From positions 22,190,200 to 22,254,199 of the forward strand of contig NC_064770.1 in NCBI RefSeq assembly GCF_011397635.1: DNA of 64,000 bases. The letters run 5' to 3'. The notes below the pieces were generated by a model. The model saw only the letters and a list, made by a program, of their open reading frames with translations. It had not been told where the DNA came from and did no database searches. Origin of the DNA: Epinephelus fuscoguttatus (lineage: Eukaryota; Chordata; Actinopteri; Perciformes; Serranidae). The position numbers and the translations under genes are program-made. Every line of letters begins with the position of its first letter. Positions within the stretch are counted from its first letter, which is position 1. Of the stretch, positions 10,401-23,100 are shown one piece after another.

Positions 10401-13400
10401 GCTAACAAAACAAAATCAATCACAGATGAAAACTAAGGCGATATCATCCTGATGACCCAAAATGCCTCTCTACATGTGATGCTGCCCAGAGTCTCTGCAG
10501 TATCTGTACTGGAAGAGAGATCAGAGGGGTTGAGGGGTAAAGTTGCTCCAAGGTCAAGGCAAGACCTCCTTCCCTTTGATGGCAAAAGGAGGAAGTGCTG
10601 CTATTTACCACCTCGAGAAATACGCCAGGTGGCAGTTTTTAGCCCAAAGTGAATCAGCGGCTCAAAACATTAAAGCAGAGCAGAACAAACCTGCCAATGG
10701 TGACAAACATTGAGAAACATTTTTCTGTTCTCCAGCTCCCATGCTTTTACAGTTTCCAGAGACGAATGTTGCAGTTTAATCCACAACACCTCAGCAAAAA
10801 GAGATAAAAACAAGTCTTTGATCTTATATAACCTTACATTAGCATAACTGGCAAAAGGTGTTGCAGGGCAGTGATGCCAGCTGGGTCCTCCAGCTCATCG
10901 CGCAGGGCTCCAAAGGCCCCCTGTCTCTGTCCACATGTTAATCTTTACAGGGCACTCAAGGAAGTGGCGTTGACAGCCTAGATTTGAGGTCAGGAGGGGG
11001 CCAGGGGTCAAGCACTTCCTGCTGACATGAAAGCACATCCAAGCACACCTTGCTCTTGGTATCTGTCGTCCGCCCCCCTGACCATCTGTACCTACATAAT
11101 CTGGGGCTCATCGGGCCCAAACAAAAGCCATGTGTTAATTACCTTTGAAGGTGTAATGACTTCAGGGCCGCAGCCGATCTTCATCTGGTTTCAAAGCGAG
11201 GGCCGGAGAACAGGTTACGCTTCAGACACGTTACAGTTGTCCTCTCCTCTACCTGCCCGCCGTGCTTTCATTTTTAGAGGGATAACCATGCCTTTTGGGT
11301 TGAGTCGTGTCCCGTGTCAAATCCAGAGGTGCGCAAACAGCTTCACTCTCGCTTTTGTGGACTCTTAAATAAGTAAATTAAGGAGAAAGTTCTGACACAT
11401 GAGAATTAGGCCTACACCTGTCCTCCAGATGTGAGGGCATTCACTTTGATGGAATTTCATCTCATTCTCCTGGCTTAATTGTTTTTGTAGCGCTCACTTT
11501 AGGGATACTATTTGATGGTGGTGGTACCTTGTATTTAGTTCTACTTTTCCTTTATTTATATACAACATTTGCTGGGTTTACGGACCTACAGTGAAGAGAA
11601 AAATGTGGAATTACTCATAGATTGACTAACAGTCTACATATAGTTTACATTTATTGCCTTCCCCGCTGCTTTTCAGGGAGTGCCCAAAAAGAGCACCCTT
11701 CCCCTGATTCCAGGGATGTGATTTATCAACAGATGAAAACCAGATAGACATAGCAAAAGGTGCTGGTAGCAATCTGCTCATTAGTCATCGCAAAAACAAG
11801 ATGATGTGTCCCCGTGACGGCTCTTCTTGCACCCTTTGTGAGTAAAGCCTGAGTAACACTTTCTTCCTCCCACAAATGACCACCTTCTTCCTGGAGAAAG
11901 GGAAGTGGGTGCTGTATATTCCCAAACAGATACGTTACCTTGTTCTGAACAAATGTTTCCACTGGCCGACCACAGGTGACCTCATGAGCAGAGATGAGAT
12001 CTCTGCGGGAAGACGCCCAGATTTCAACGGCTTAGGTGGTGCTTAAGTAGTACTCTACCTCAGTTAGATTGACTTCAATGTATCTCAGTCAGTGTTTCTA
12101 ATTAGATCACACGATGATAATTATAGCTAATGGTGTTTGTAAGACGATACGTGCTGGATGCATCTGAATACATCAAAGAGCAGCGCAGCCACATGAGTTA
12201 TGTACTGTCATTCTCTACATCCTTTCTGCTAAGAATAAACAAACACTCTCTAATCCTTTGAAACGTTTTTTTTTTCTTTTGAAAATCCTAAACTCTAGTT
12301 TCCAGTCAGAGGGATGGTCGGGGCCCGCAGACACCTCTTGATCCTCGGGGCATCTACAGGAGAGTCTGTATGATGTGGGGAGGAGCGGCCGTCTGCGCCT
12401 GACCTACAGGTGAAGACAGACAGCGGTCCTGTGAAGCCAACGCTGGGCAGAGAGGCAACGCTGCCAACCAGAGAAGTCGGATATAAATATCCACCTCACA
12501 CAGCAGTTTTCTCAGTTTCCTCCAAAAGCAAACACTTCAGATTCTACCTTGTAATTTATCACTTCTCTTTCCCCACTGTGGAGGGAAAATCAAGGGAGGG
12601 GAGATGTCGAGTTGAAAGATTGCAGTGTGTACAGTTGTTTTTATTTTCCATGTTTCATTTTGTCTCTTCGTGTTGCCTGTTAATATTTATTGAGCTCCAT
12701 CTGGTTTCACTAGCATCACAAAGTACACTGTATTAAAAAATCCTTAAAAAAAAAATCCTATCTCAACTTGTCTTAAGAAATGTATCTTGCAGAACAACGC
12801 CTGACAAGATCCAAAAGGGGATCTACTATACTTTTCATTTCATAAATATAAAATATTACAATGTCAGATGTTCATATTAAATGTGGCCAGTTTCAAATAT
12901 GAGTTACAAGTATGTAAGTATGTACTGTAACATTTTCTTTCTCACTTTCAAGACAAGCTGACGTCAGCTAATGGCAAATTTTTCTATATGGTCATCTGCT
13001 CCAAGCACATTACTGCAAGTGTTTACGTTACATCACCTACACCGCTACATGTAGCTTCATGCTAATGTCAGGGAAACAGGCAGTCTTGGTTGCTAGTTTT
13101 GTTAATTTCTTCCAGATTTCGTATCAGCTACCTGGTGAAATATGTCTTACTGGTGATTTGTCATGGTAGAAAGTGCCACTATTCTCTGTTTCTCTGTTTG
13201 TCATTCCCCTGGCTGCAATGACAGGACAGCGATGCTGAGATGAGGAAGACCCTTATGCGCTGACCAATCAGAGCAGACTGGACTTATTTGGGACAGGGGC
13301 TTAAAGAGAAAGACAGTGAAACAAAGCCTCTTTGATGAGCCCTGTCTCAGTTCAAAGTCGTTGAAATCCCTCACTTGGGCAGTGACTTGCAGCGTCAGAA

Positions 13401-13756
13401 ACCAACGAAAAAAGGCGTTCTTTAACGTCCTAATGATACACGGCCAATTGCTGTTATAGTTTAACGGCTCCTGGTGGTGTCAGGGGGAAATGTGGCAGGA
13501 CAGTAACCAAAGGTAAGGTGGCGAAAGTCCGAGGGGTGGTGAATGAGTCCAACAAAGACCGACTTTCACCTGAGAGAGCTGTGTTGGTGTCCCGTAAGAT
13601 TCTAAAGCCAAACCCTGTTCGTTTTTCCTAAACCCAACCATGTGTGTTTGTTGTTGAAGGAAAAAAAAAAAAGTAAATTTGCGATGTTGTACCGATGGAG
13701 TGCATTTATTTTGAAAGAGACTGTACGTAAACATTAAATTTCCTGTGAAAACTCTC

Positions 13757-13830
13757 AAAAGAAGACATTGCATGTAACGTGCAGAACTTGACACAGTGTC
13801 CCAGAACATCAGCAACCAATGCAAAAGTAA
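13757..13830 (+). repeat. Dispersed repeat fragment, pair with 1905
   Basis: Aligns with 1905-1970: AAAGAAGACATTGCATGTAA then GCAGAACTTGACACAGTG and CCCAGAACAT. The preceding 13500-13755 (AACCCTGTTCGTTTTTCCTA) may belong to the same repeat, but I can see only the shared part as evidence. Confidence 0.5.
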
Positions 13831-14904
13831 AGCCAAAAACATCTCGATTGCCCCCTGGTTGCTGGCTGGAGGTTTTTGTCATAAACCCCCCCCCCACCAG
13901 GTTAGCAAGTGGGACATGGGCCAAACTGAAAGAATCAAGTACACGTCATGGTTTCTGTCATTTTAGATAGTTTTTTATCACGCTGCTATTTACTAAAGTG
14001 TTTGATTTTCTGATAAGTTTGGTTTTCCGAAGTTATTCGAAGCTATGATGGGGGGCGGGTTGACATCATGATTGACATGTATGCATGCCAATTAGTGTGC
14101 TCATGATTAACAGTGCTGATCAAGGCTGGTTGGACAGGTGTATGGGCGGGTGCTTAATCTTTTTACCAGACCTAGATTGCAGCAGCTGTATCCAGAATAT
14201 TTTGGCTTCATTTTCATGGAAGTAAGTAGAGACCCATCCTTCATCTTTGTTAAACAGTCTACGTCCAGCACAGATACTATGAGAAAAATAAAATGTTTTT
14301 TGAACATTTAAGCATGCAAACATGTTCTAGTCGAAACCCAAAATGCAAGTATGAATCTAAAAATGAGCATAATAGGTCCCCTTAAAGGCAAATATATCAA
14401 AGTATTTACAGTTAGTGTACTGTTAGCGTTGAATATAAATACTGTCTGTATGCCACACAGGCTTATGTGTGCCTCAGATGTGTGTTTCTTTTATTTTGAG
14501 ACTAAGGGTGTAAAGGCGTGGGATGATGATTTCAGATTCCTGGGAGAAAATTCCCAGGCCTGGAAGAGCCTGTGGAAAGTAATCAAGTAGCATAGTGATG
14601 TCATTCTGATGAAAGGCAGCCTGTCAGACAGTTGGCGACGATGGGTGCTCTTTGGCATGGGCCACAGCCTGCTATACACCAAAATATGACATCAAAGCAG
14701 GTACCAGGCCAGGCCAAGAGGCTGGCACTGATCATTGTCTTCTTTGATTACAGTAGCTTCATCTTCTTGCTGAGAGGATAAAAGAAAACGGCTGCTTGGT
14801 GTTAAGAGAGTGTCAAAAATAATGAGGCACATACCATGCGCTAATGGTGTCCCAGTGGCTCCGTGGATGGAAGCGCATACCGTGTACTTACAACATTATG
14901 GGCC

Positions 14905-15016
14905 GTGTTCCCGGACAGGGATTAAGCCTAGTCCAAGACTATGGCACTTTTCAGCGGATATTTCCAGTGAATCTTGCCTTTAGTCTAGGTCTAGTCTTAA
15001 TCCCTGTCTGACAAAC
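14905..15016. mobile_element. Short palindromic MITE
   Basis: The left arm GGACAGGGATTAAGCCTAGT (from 14914) and the right arm ACTAGACCT/GTCTTAATCCCTGTCTG read toward each other as imperfect inverted repeats over about 110 bp. This is a typical miniature inverted-repeat element of fish genomes with no coding capacity. Confidence 0.65.
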
Positions 15017-18014
15017 TGGCACCAAGAGTTCCGACCAAACATCAGATTTACGCCCCATGTCAGCAACTCTTTCTTCTTTGGATCTGTGTACTTCATAAAA
15101 CAGAAATCTTTTAAAAAAATAAAGGTAATCCTCGACTCTTCTGACGTAGATACTTTAAGGCCTACAGTTACAAATACAGCTCTCACATAATTGAATAATG
15201 ACCGTGTTTTACAGCAGGGTGTGGACTTCAAAAGAATTTCCCCATAGAGACTACCAGGTTAAAGGACAGAAAATGAATCATGTGTTGTGGCTCTACTGTC
15301 ATGACCTGTAATAAGGGCTTTTCCATGTCCTTTGGCAAATCTGCGGCATAAATAAACATTTCCGAGACAAAAGGGCCTGATTCTCCTTCTGTCTCGCTGG
15401 AGATGGGAATAAGCGCAGGGGAAGGAGGTCTGCCGCCTCTCTGATGATAATAATAGCAGGTTTCGAATGGTAATTGGTCTCTGCTCCCTCCTCTGTCGCT
15501 ACCTGGCAGAGGGCATTGCAAGGGGTGATTCAGGATCGAGCCATGAATGGAAAACTCCTCCGCACCATTACCTCCAAGATGGCCACTTCCACCTCACTCA
15601 TCCTCCTTTACGACAACACATTCATACACACACGCAGGCAAACATGCATGTACCCCCATCCTGACACACACAAACATCCATCTTGCTTAGTGTGAATGAT
15701 GTGACATAACTGTTTACAGGCAACAGCAGCTATTTTGTGACCATCATTCAGATGAAAGATCAACAACAAACAGCTGACCTGTCAGCTGAACTATTTGATT
15801 GCCCCTCGGTGCCAGAGAGACCCCTAATGCAAGCTGTCCTATCTTGAAAGAGTTCATTTTTATCAAACAGGGCATCATCTGTAACCAATAGACGGCCTCC
15901 TCTTACGAAATGAGAGCCTGCTCGACAGATGTCTCCTGCCTCTCTTACTCTCTCTTACTCCCCATTTACATCCACATCTTAGATGGCACCTCTTGACTTA
16001 AGTCAGGATCAAGGTTGTTTACCAATTCTCTGGGTAATATCAGGAACATGTGGTGGGCGCACATGAAAGGAACTCAACTGTGTGTTAACACCCAAAACCT
16101 CTGTACATGTTTGTTTTGGGTTTTAAACAATAGTTTCAACATGAAATTAGGGGGACCTGCTTCCGGAGGTTTGCCTCAAGGTGACACAGAACAGAAGCTG
16201 AAGTGTTTGCACAGGGGTGGATAGCCTGAAACGTCAACGCTCTCTAACATTACAGTCAGATCAACTCGTTAATGAAACTGTCATTAAAATGATGCAGGGA
16301 AAAATCTGGATGTTTGCACGAATAATCTTCACAATATTTTGTTTTCTTTTTGATCACAGTGCAGTGACTCTACTCCTAAGATGACAAGCAATAAACAAAA
16401 TGTCAAAGTCTGGTGTGTTTTCTTGAGAAACCAGCAGAGGAATGTTAGCCGCAGGAGAAATTACTACAATATACACAAAAACCTCTGAAGGTTTCAACAA
16501 CTTTCCAACTAATTCACAACACCTGAGTCGTATTCCATACATTTCCAGTTCCCTTTTTGTCCCGGCTTTTAGCAGATTTCCACACTTAAACACTTTGTGG
16601 CATAATACCACTAAGTCTCAGGCTTTGCTGTTGTGACCTTCATGGGATTTAGTGCTGCGGTTGAGTCCCACAATCCCTAACCTGATATCATATGTTTTAT
16701 GCTGGTGCTGACTGGAGCTAGTGCTCCGCATAGGAGAGGGTGGCAATTTAAGGGAATTTAAAGAAACTCTTCTATGAAATATAAAAGTTTTATAGATGGT
16801 GATCTCTCCTTTGTTCTTCCAATGAGGACCTCCACCTGTTTCTGATGATGTGAGCCAGAGCCTGTCGCTTTCAAGAGGCTGATCCCTCCTGATCTCTTTG
16901 ATGTAACCTGACCTAACAGTTCCAACTAGCAGGATTTGATGATCACGGATGGACCCTCGACAACAGCATGTGCAAATCAAAACTAACAGGCATGGGGAGA
17001 CGGACGATGGGGATGTGTGAGCAGAACTGGCAGGCTGCGCAGACAGAGAGAGCGCTCACAGAGCTATGATGTGTCTAAACGCCAGGCAGGCAACGGTCAC
17101 ATGATCAATGCTGCCAGCCCAGACTTAAGCAGTAAAACCTGTGGATCTGTGAGGGCACATGCAACTGATCGGAGATGAAAGACAGGCTTTGACTTTCACA
17201 GGAGGCCTGGAGTCAGGGTGGGGGCTACGGGGGCACTTCTGAGGGACTGCCATCAGAACAGCTGGGTCATTTTCAAATGACCTAATTCTAGGATTAATCC
17301 ATTCGGACTTGCATGGTTAAATTTGTGTCTCTGCTCCACACACACGATGGGAGGCAAAGAAAAAGGGAGAGAGAATTTCCAGCAAAAGCCAGAAAGGCTT
17401 AGCACTTGGAGTTCAAACAAGGTGCACACAGTAGAGAACAAACCACTGTGCACCAACAGTAGCAAACTTAACCAGCGATTCTGACTCGTACCGTCGGCTA
17501 AATTTAACACAGAATCTACACAGTAAGATCACTCTAAGCGCGAGCATCTGTGGCTCACTCTCTTGGGTCAGAGGACGTTTCGACACACCGCCGGCCGGGG
17601 CATCTCTTCATGGTAGCGTGTGTGTCAGAGGCCAGCGTCCATCTGCGAGTGATTTAAGGGTTACATTTTTGGGGATGACGTGTGATAAAACAGGGAGGTA
17701 TGGGTCAAAGTGACTAGACTCAATCTGTGACAGAGCCTCTCCTCTTGGGCCCTACCACATGTTTTAATCTATACAAGCATCTGTTTGAAGTTCCCAATGA
17801 ATACCATCAGTCCTGCTGGTGACTTCATATCCATCTTACCTGGCTCAGAACGGCTCCGACACCCTTTAGGCACAGTGATGAAGCATCAGGCGAGAGGTTC
17901 TTTTCCTGAGGATATGAGGCAGATTTAGGTGTTATGTTGTGCTCGAGACGAACGCGGGCATCTTCTAAAATCTCCAAATCCATCTTTTGAAATATTTTTA
18001 CAGACAAAGAGTAA

Positions 18015-18640
18015 GAGTCCTGACACACCAAACTGACGGATGGCTGTTCAATGTTGGGCCATTGCTGAGCATCTGTCGTCATAGTTTTTGCTGTCTGTCC
18101 CACACCATTGGCCCTTGGTGGCCCTTGTTGGCTTTTCTTTCGTTTTTTTTTTAAAATCGATTCAGCATGGTAAACCTGTGTTGGAGATGGCGGAGTCTGT
18201 CGGTGGGTGCAGTTGCTCTGACTGGCAGTTCAGCTCTGTGTATGAAAAGAGAAACGAGTTGCGAAAGAGCGAAACAAGCTTGTTATATTGGGCAAGATTA
18301 TTTTTTCTAGCCACTGAGTCACAGCAATATCATTTGTTCTTTCAACAATGGGTTGTGTTGTTAAAGTGCTAACTGGCTAACTAGCATCTTGAATAATTCT
18401 TGTCAGTCTTCCATTCCCCTTTTTTAATGACAAACACAGACTACTGCCACCTGCTGGTATGGAGGTGTTTCCTCTCACACAGGTCCAGGACAAAATGCTG
18501 TGGTTGGCCATTGGCTGTGTTCTCTGCGGTGTGTTCAAGTGCAACTTTTTGGCATTGACACAGGCAACGTGAGGCAACACGACAGTTGGCCTTCATCGCT
18601 GCTAGTTCTTTGATGTCAGTTTAGTGAGTCTGGCCTTAAG
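18015..18640 (-). mobile_element. MITE with terminal repeats, copy 2 (inverted)
   Basis: On the minus strand it starts CTTAAGGCCAGACTCACTAA, then continues with CATCAAAGAACTAGCAG, TGCACTTGAACACACC and ACCAGCAGGTGGCAGTAG, in the same order as copy 1 at 7526-7982. The + strand start TCCTGACACACCAAAC is the other terminal repeat. The two copies 10 kb apart in opposite orientation confirm an interspersed family. Confidence 0.65.
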
Positions 18641-19256
18641 GTGTCACACTGAACTTTGACCACAATGACGGTGTCATTTTCACAACAACTACATCTGATG
18701 ATCTGAAGAAAGACTCTCTGTGTCTCAATTTACGACCCCTAAGCTCTCTCCAATCTTACTGCCAAAGCTGAAATACACTGTCAATACGCTACCTGAGTCT
18801 GTGTTTTGATCAGCCACAGTTGTATGGACATGACAACAAGTTGAGAGTAACTCCCTTAAGCTGCTCTAGAGTAAGAACTTTGTTGGTTTTATATATGTAC
18901 AGGTAGACTGTCTGTGCCCAGTGCCTTAAAACTAAACTGAATTGCAACTGTTTCACATGGGAGGAAGGAGCTCAATCACAGACAAAAGCCACCATGAAGT
19001 GTCACCTTGATGAGTAATCACTGTTATTCTTATGCAATCGCTGCGGGCTACACTTTAACTTAAATGTGTCCTTAAAATGAGAGGTTGTTCGAGGGAGGCC
19101 TACCTCAACCGTAACGAGGCATTCCTGTGTTAAAAAGCTGGCTTCCCATCAGGATGCTCTGCTCGACTTAAAATATACAGTAGACCAGGAAAGTTTGGAA
19201 GAGACTGAAGTGGGAGGGAGGAGGCGAGGCGAAGAGGGGGAGAAAGAGTGATGGTT

Positions 19257-19265
19257 GCTTTGATC
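19257..19265 (+). promoter_or_regulatory. Candidate TCF/LEF site upstream of notum
   Basis: GCTTTGATC matches the TCF/LEF consensus SCTTTGATS exactly and is followed at once by a second half-site ATCTTTG. It lies about 920 bp upstream of the notum start codon. NOTUM is an established Wnt/beta-catenin feedback target, so such a site is expected, but a 9-mer match alone is weak evidence. Confidence 0.4.
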
Positions 19266-20187
19266 TTTGGAGGCCCCGTCTGGATTAAAAAAAAACAAAA
19301 AAAAAACAAGTGTCCAAGTCCCTTTTTCTAAACCTTAAGAAAACAAGAGCAACTCAACTACTCAGAACTGAAAGTGCTTCTTAAAGTAAGTTTTTTTGTG
19401 GGGTGGAGGTTTCTGAATAATGCCATGATTAATTTGCCTTAAAAAATAAGTGGAATTATATAAATGAAAAATAATTTATTTCCCTTGTTTAAGCAGGTAA
19501 AATCTGGTGAGATTGATTTTTATTTTCCTGGCCAAATATTGCTGGAACTCTTTGCACCAGTTTTGATTGTGTTCTGTTTTTTTCCCCACTTGATTTTCAG
19601 GCAAGTGTGTAACAAGATGCGTATTCTCACTTCATAAATTTGTGGTGGAATGGGAAATGGGCATTTCAAGGCCAATAAAAGCCACCACATCAAATAAAAC
19701 ATCGCGGATCAAAAGAACCAACGCATGGACATTTTTTCCCTCTATAAATTAAAAAGGGGGGTAGGCTAGTCTGCCACGCTTGATCATGCCCTGAGTCCTG
19801 CCCCGCTCCTGCGATTGGCTGGACGGACACACAAGGGGGGAAAGTTTGAATAAAATACAAGAGCATGGCACGAGTGTTGTCGTTCAAGCTTGTGCGCTTG
19901 GTTCAGCAGCGTTTGAGTTGTGAAGGTACATGGGCAAACACTTGTAGGCGCACTCCGAAAGTTTAAAATATATCCAGAGAACTCGGCGTATGATTGTGAT
20001 TGATCTAAAGGGACTTTTAATTTAGTTAACCTTAAATGTAAGCGTTTCTGGGAGCGGATGATAAGAGTTGTGGCGTCTTTTAAACCGTGCGTAATTGTCG
20101 TTTCTTCCTCAGCTCCATCAGTGAAAGTTTGCACTTCCCTGACGAGGCTTTGCATTTGGAGAACGGACAATCTAACACCGGAATAAG

Positions 20188-23100
20188 ATGACAGCGATCA
20201 GAATGGTTTCATCAGTGCTGGTGCTGGTGCTGATGCAGTCCGGAGCTCTTTGCGCACGGAGGTTCCGGGGTGGCCGCAACCCACAACCACGCCGCTCACC
20301 ACCTCCTCCCACATACCGGGCGGATCGGGGAGACACCACGGAGAGCTTCCCTCTGGATTTCACCGCCGTGGAGGAGAACATGGATAACTTCATGACACAA
20401 GTGAAGAACCTTGCGCAGTCCCTCTACCCGTGCTCAGCGCAGAAGCTCGACTACGACATGAAGCTGAACTTTTTGGAGAATACATCAGTCACCTGCAACG
20501 ATGGGAGTCCCGCGGGGTATGTACCAAGTGACAATACACATGTAGAGTGTTATAAATCGTGATTGAATCACAAGCAGGTCAGGGCAGGGTCAGCTGTGCA
20601 GCCTGGAGCTATAGCAGGAATTGTTATTTTGCTTGAGCAGGGCGCACCCCGTCCTGCTGGTCATCCTGCTACCCGAAGTAACCCACATGTATCTGGCCTG
20701 GGGACAGCAAGGCTCCTCTCAGTGGAGCGTGCGCGCAAAAGACAACTTCTCCTTATTTTGGCTGGTTCCAAATTGGTTTTAGATCCCTAAAAATGCTGAA
20801 CAAGAAACAGAAATATATACATGAATGAAAAAAAAAGAAAAAATGTGGGGATTTTCAAAAGAGAGCAATGTCCTAGGACAGAATGACGGGATGAGATAAA
20901 CAGCTGCTTTGCGTCAGCGAAGCGTGAAATTTGCGGATAGCCACATGGCCTATGCTTCATTTCCTTTGCTTCAAATTAGAATGCAGGATTTGTTCTGCAG
21001 AAAGTTTAGATTTAAGTTTTCAGACCCCCGCCCATCTCTCTGTGCCTGTCTCTCTCTGATGATTGCGCCCAGTGCGCACACTGCTGAATTATGATTTTAC
21101 AGCCCTTTGACAGTGTGTTTTCCTCACTATAAAACGTGTACACATTCCTGCACATTGCTTTTTATAACTTGCTACAGAAAAATCATTTTTCATAAACAAT
21201 GCATCACTACATTTATTTGCATTGATATCTAATGTTGACACTGTTGTTAAGCGGAAATCCATTTGGCAGTAAGAAAGCCTGCATGATTTCTCTACTAAAG
21301 CGGGATAAGCCATGGCACTAAAAGCATATTAATATCAGACAGATCCACTGCCTCTTATATTTTATAATACACAATACTCAGTCATATAGAGTCTCTTTTA
21401 TGTTCCATTTGGTTGCAGGGAGTCAAACTGAGTACTGTAGGTTAAACTGACTTCTAGCAGGTGTGCATGGATCAAATAAAAAGCGCTTGTACAATATGTA
21501 ATTTTTTCTTGAAATGGTAATTGTCTTTCAAAGCCAGTGGATCTGACTGTGTCTCAAACTGTCAACACGATATTTTGTATCACAAACTCAACCAAAGAAC
21601 AACATTTAACTTGCATGACCCCATAATTTACTGGTAATATAGGAAAACTATTGAAAAGCAGAATTATATAAATGCTTTACTGTTGATGTTGCCTGGTCCT
21701 TAACAAGAGGCTTTGATGTTTGTGAATAAGAACTTATGTGGGACCAGTTCAGTGATGACCAGACATGTCTGAAATGGCTTTTTCTATACATGTCTCTTTA
21801 TGGATTTACTATCCCGTCTAATTCCTGTAAAACCCCAAAGTGCCCGGTGGAGAGAGCTGTCTGTTAGTGCGGTAAAGCTCTTTAGAGACGCAGGGGACAG
21901 TTACTGGCAGATGGCCGTCTCATTTACTGCTGTGGCTGTTGTCAGTTGAGATGCTAATCCATAAGCTACAAACAGTATTTTCCAGAGAAGACGGTTACAG
22001 TCACAGTTAGATGCAATGAGTAAAATCATTCACTAGACGGGGAAGGTGGAACCGCGTGATTCATCTTCTGGAGTTGCACTTGTTAGAGTGAGTGGGTTGA
22101 TGCAGCGCCTTTTTCCCCTCTTGGCTTGCTCAGCTTGCCAAGCCCGCCTTCACTTTGTTGTTTGGAAGTAGTAAGTAGAGTGCACCGTCCTCAGCCTACA
22201 TCATTGACTGTGGCTCGCAATAATAGTACAAGACATTAGCTGAGCAAACAGCTCAGAGCCTCAGCCAAGTCTGTTTTCTTTAAAGTCACTGAAGTGTTTT
22301 TGGCAATCCCTTGAGTTTAGTCATTGGTAAAGTCGGGTGGATACTGATTGAATATTAAAAAAAAAAAAAAAAAAACTCTCAGCATCACAGAAGCACATTT
22401 GTAGCATCTTGATTTTGTGGCTAAAGCTACTTAACACACCAGAAAGTTCTTTGATTTTTCTCTGGCATCAGTATTAAATAAAAATCCTGTTGATGATGCG
22501 TCTGACATGAGTGCATCCAGCAGCATGGGTGAATCTTGATAGCATTGCCCTCTTCTGGGCTGACAACATACAGCACACATCTCTGGCTGAGCTTCTTTTT
22601 AAAGTTGTAGCCGAGCACGTACAGATAAATCCCTTTATCGTAACACGGGTGCATTTAAGGAGCATTATCTTGGACATACGTGGGATGAAAAAGGCAAACT
22701 GTGTGTTGCCAGCCAAATGTGGTATCTCGTATCATATCATTTCTATGGGCAAGAGCCTTGATTTTATCCATGTCATGTATGTTGTGAGCTGATGATGATG
22801 ACCTCAGAGTGAGACGATGATGGTACATGACCTACTCTTGCTGCATTAAGCATGACGAACACCATCTACTGGCATCAGCATTACGAACAGGATAGGGGAC
22901 AAGATGATGTTTATCTCCTGTTTAATCACTATATCAGTTTCCCAAGTGCAGACTGTACACACAACCTCATTGTTCTCTCCTGTACGCTCACTGAATTTAT
23001 GTCAGCGTGATTTTATTTCTGCCGTTGTCTGTCACCTTTTAAGAGATAGAAATCAACAAAGTGACGAGACGTCCTTGTTTAGTTTAATGTGATGTCGTAT

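Larger units (their letters stand above)
1..20187. other. Gene-poor region upstream of notum
   Basis: I find no convincing exon in this 20-kb stretch: open frames are short, have no family resemblance and several lie inside repeats. It holds dispersed fish repeats (near 1550, 1905, 3530, 5303-6458, 7526-7982, 10205, 13757, 14905 and 18015), poly-A at about 1179-1198, the inverted repeat at 2827-2885 and AACGTT palindromes at 2326-2532. In mammals ASPSCR1 lies on this side of NOTUM; none of its exons is visible. Unique, non-repetitive stretches such as about 10990-11300 and 15290-15550 could be conserved non-coding elements, but that needs comparison with other genomes. Confidence 0.7.

Noticed and set aside
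11027-11368. 113-codon open frame
   Set aside because: No family resemblance; a conserved non-coding element is at least as likely for this block.
13480-13842. 120-codon minus-strand open frame
   Set aside because: It overlaps the repeat shared with position 1905 and carries a homopolymer-driven phenylalanine run.
20516-20562. Reading on of the notum first exon to a stop at 20562
   Set aside because: The donor at 20517 (GTATGT) and in-frame continuation GYYLKES from 23336 match the family; the extension is intron sequence.
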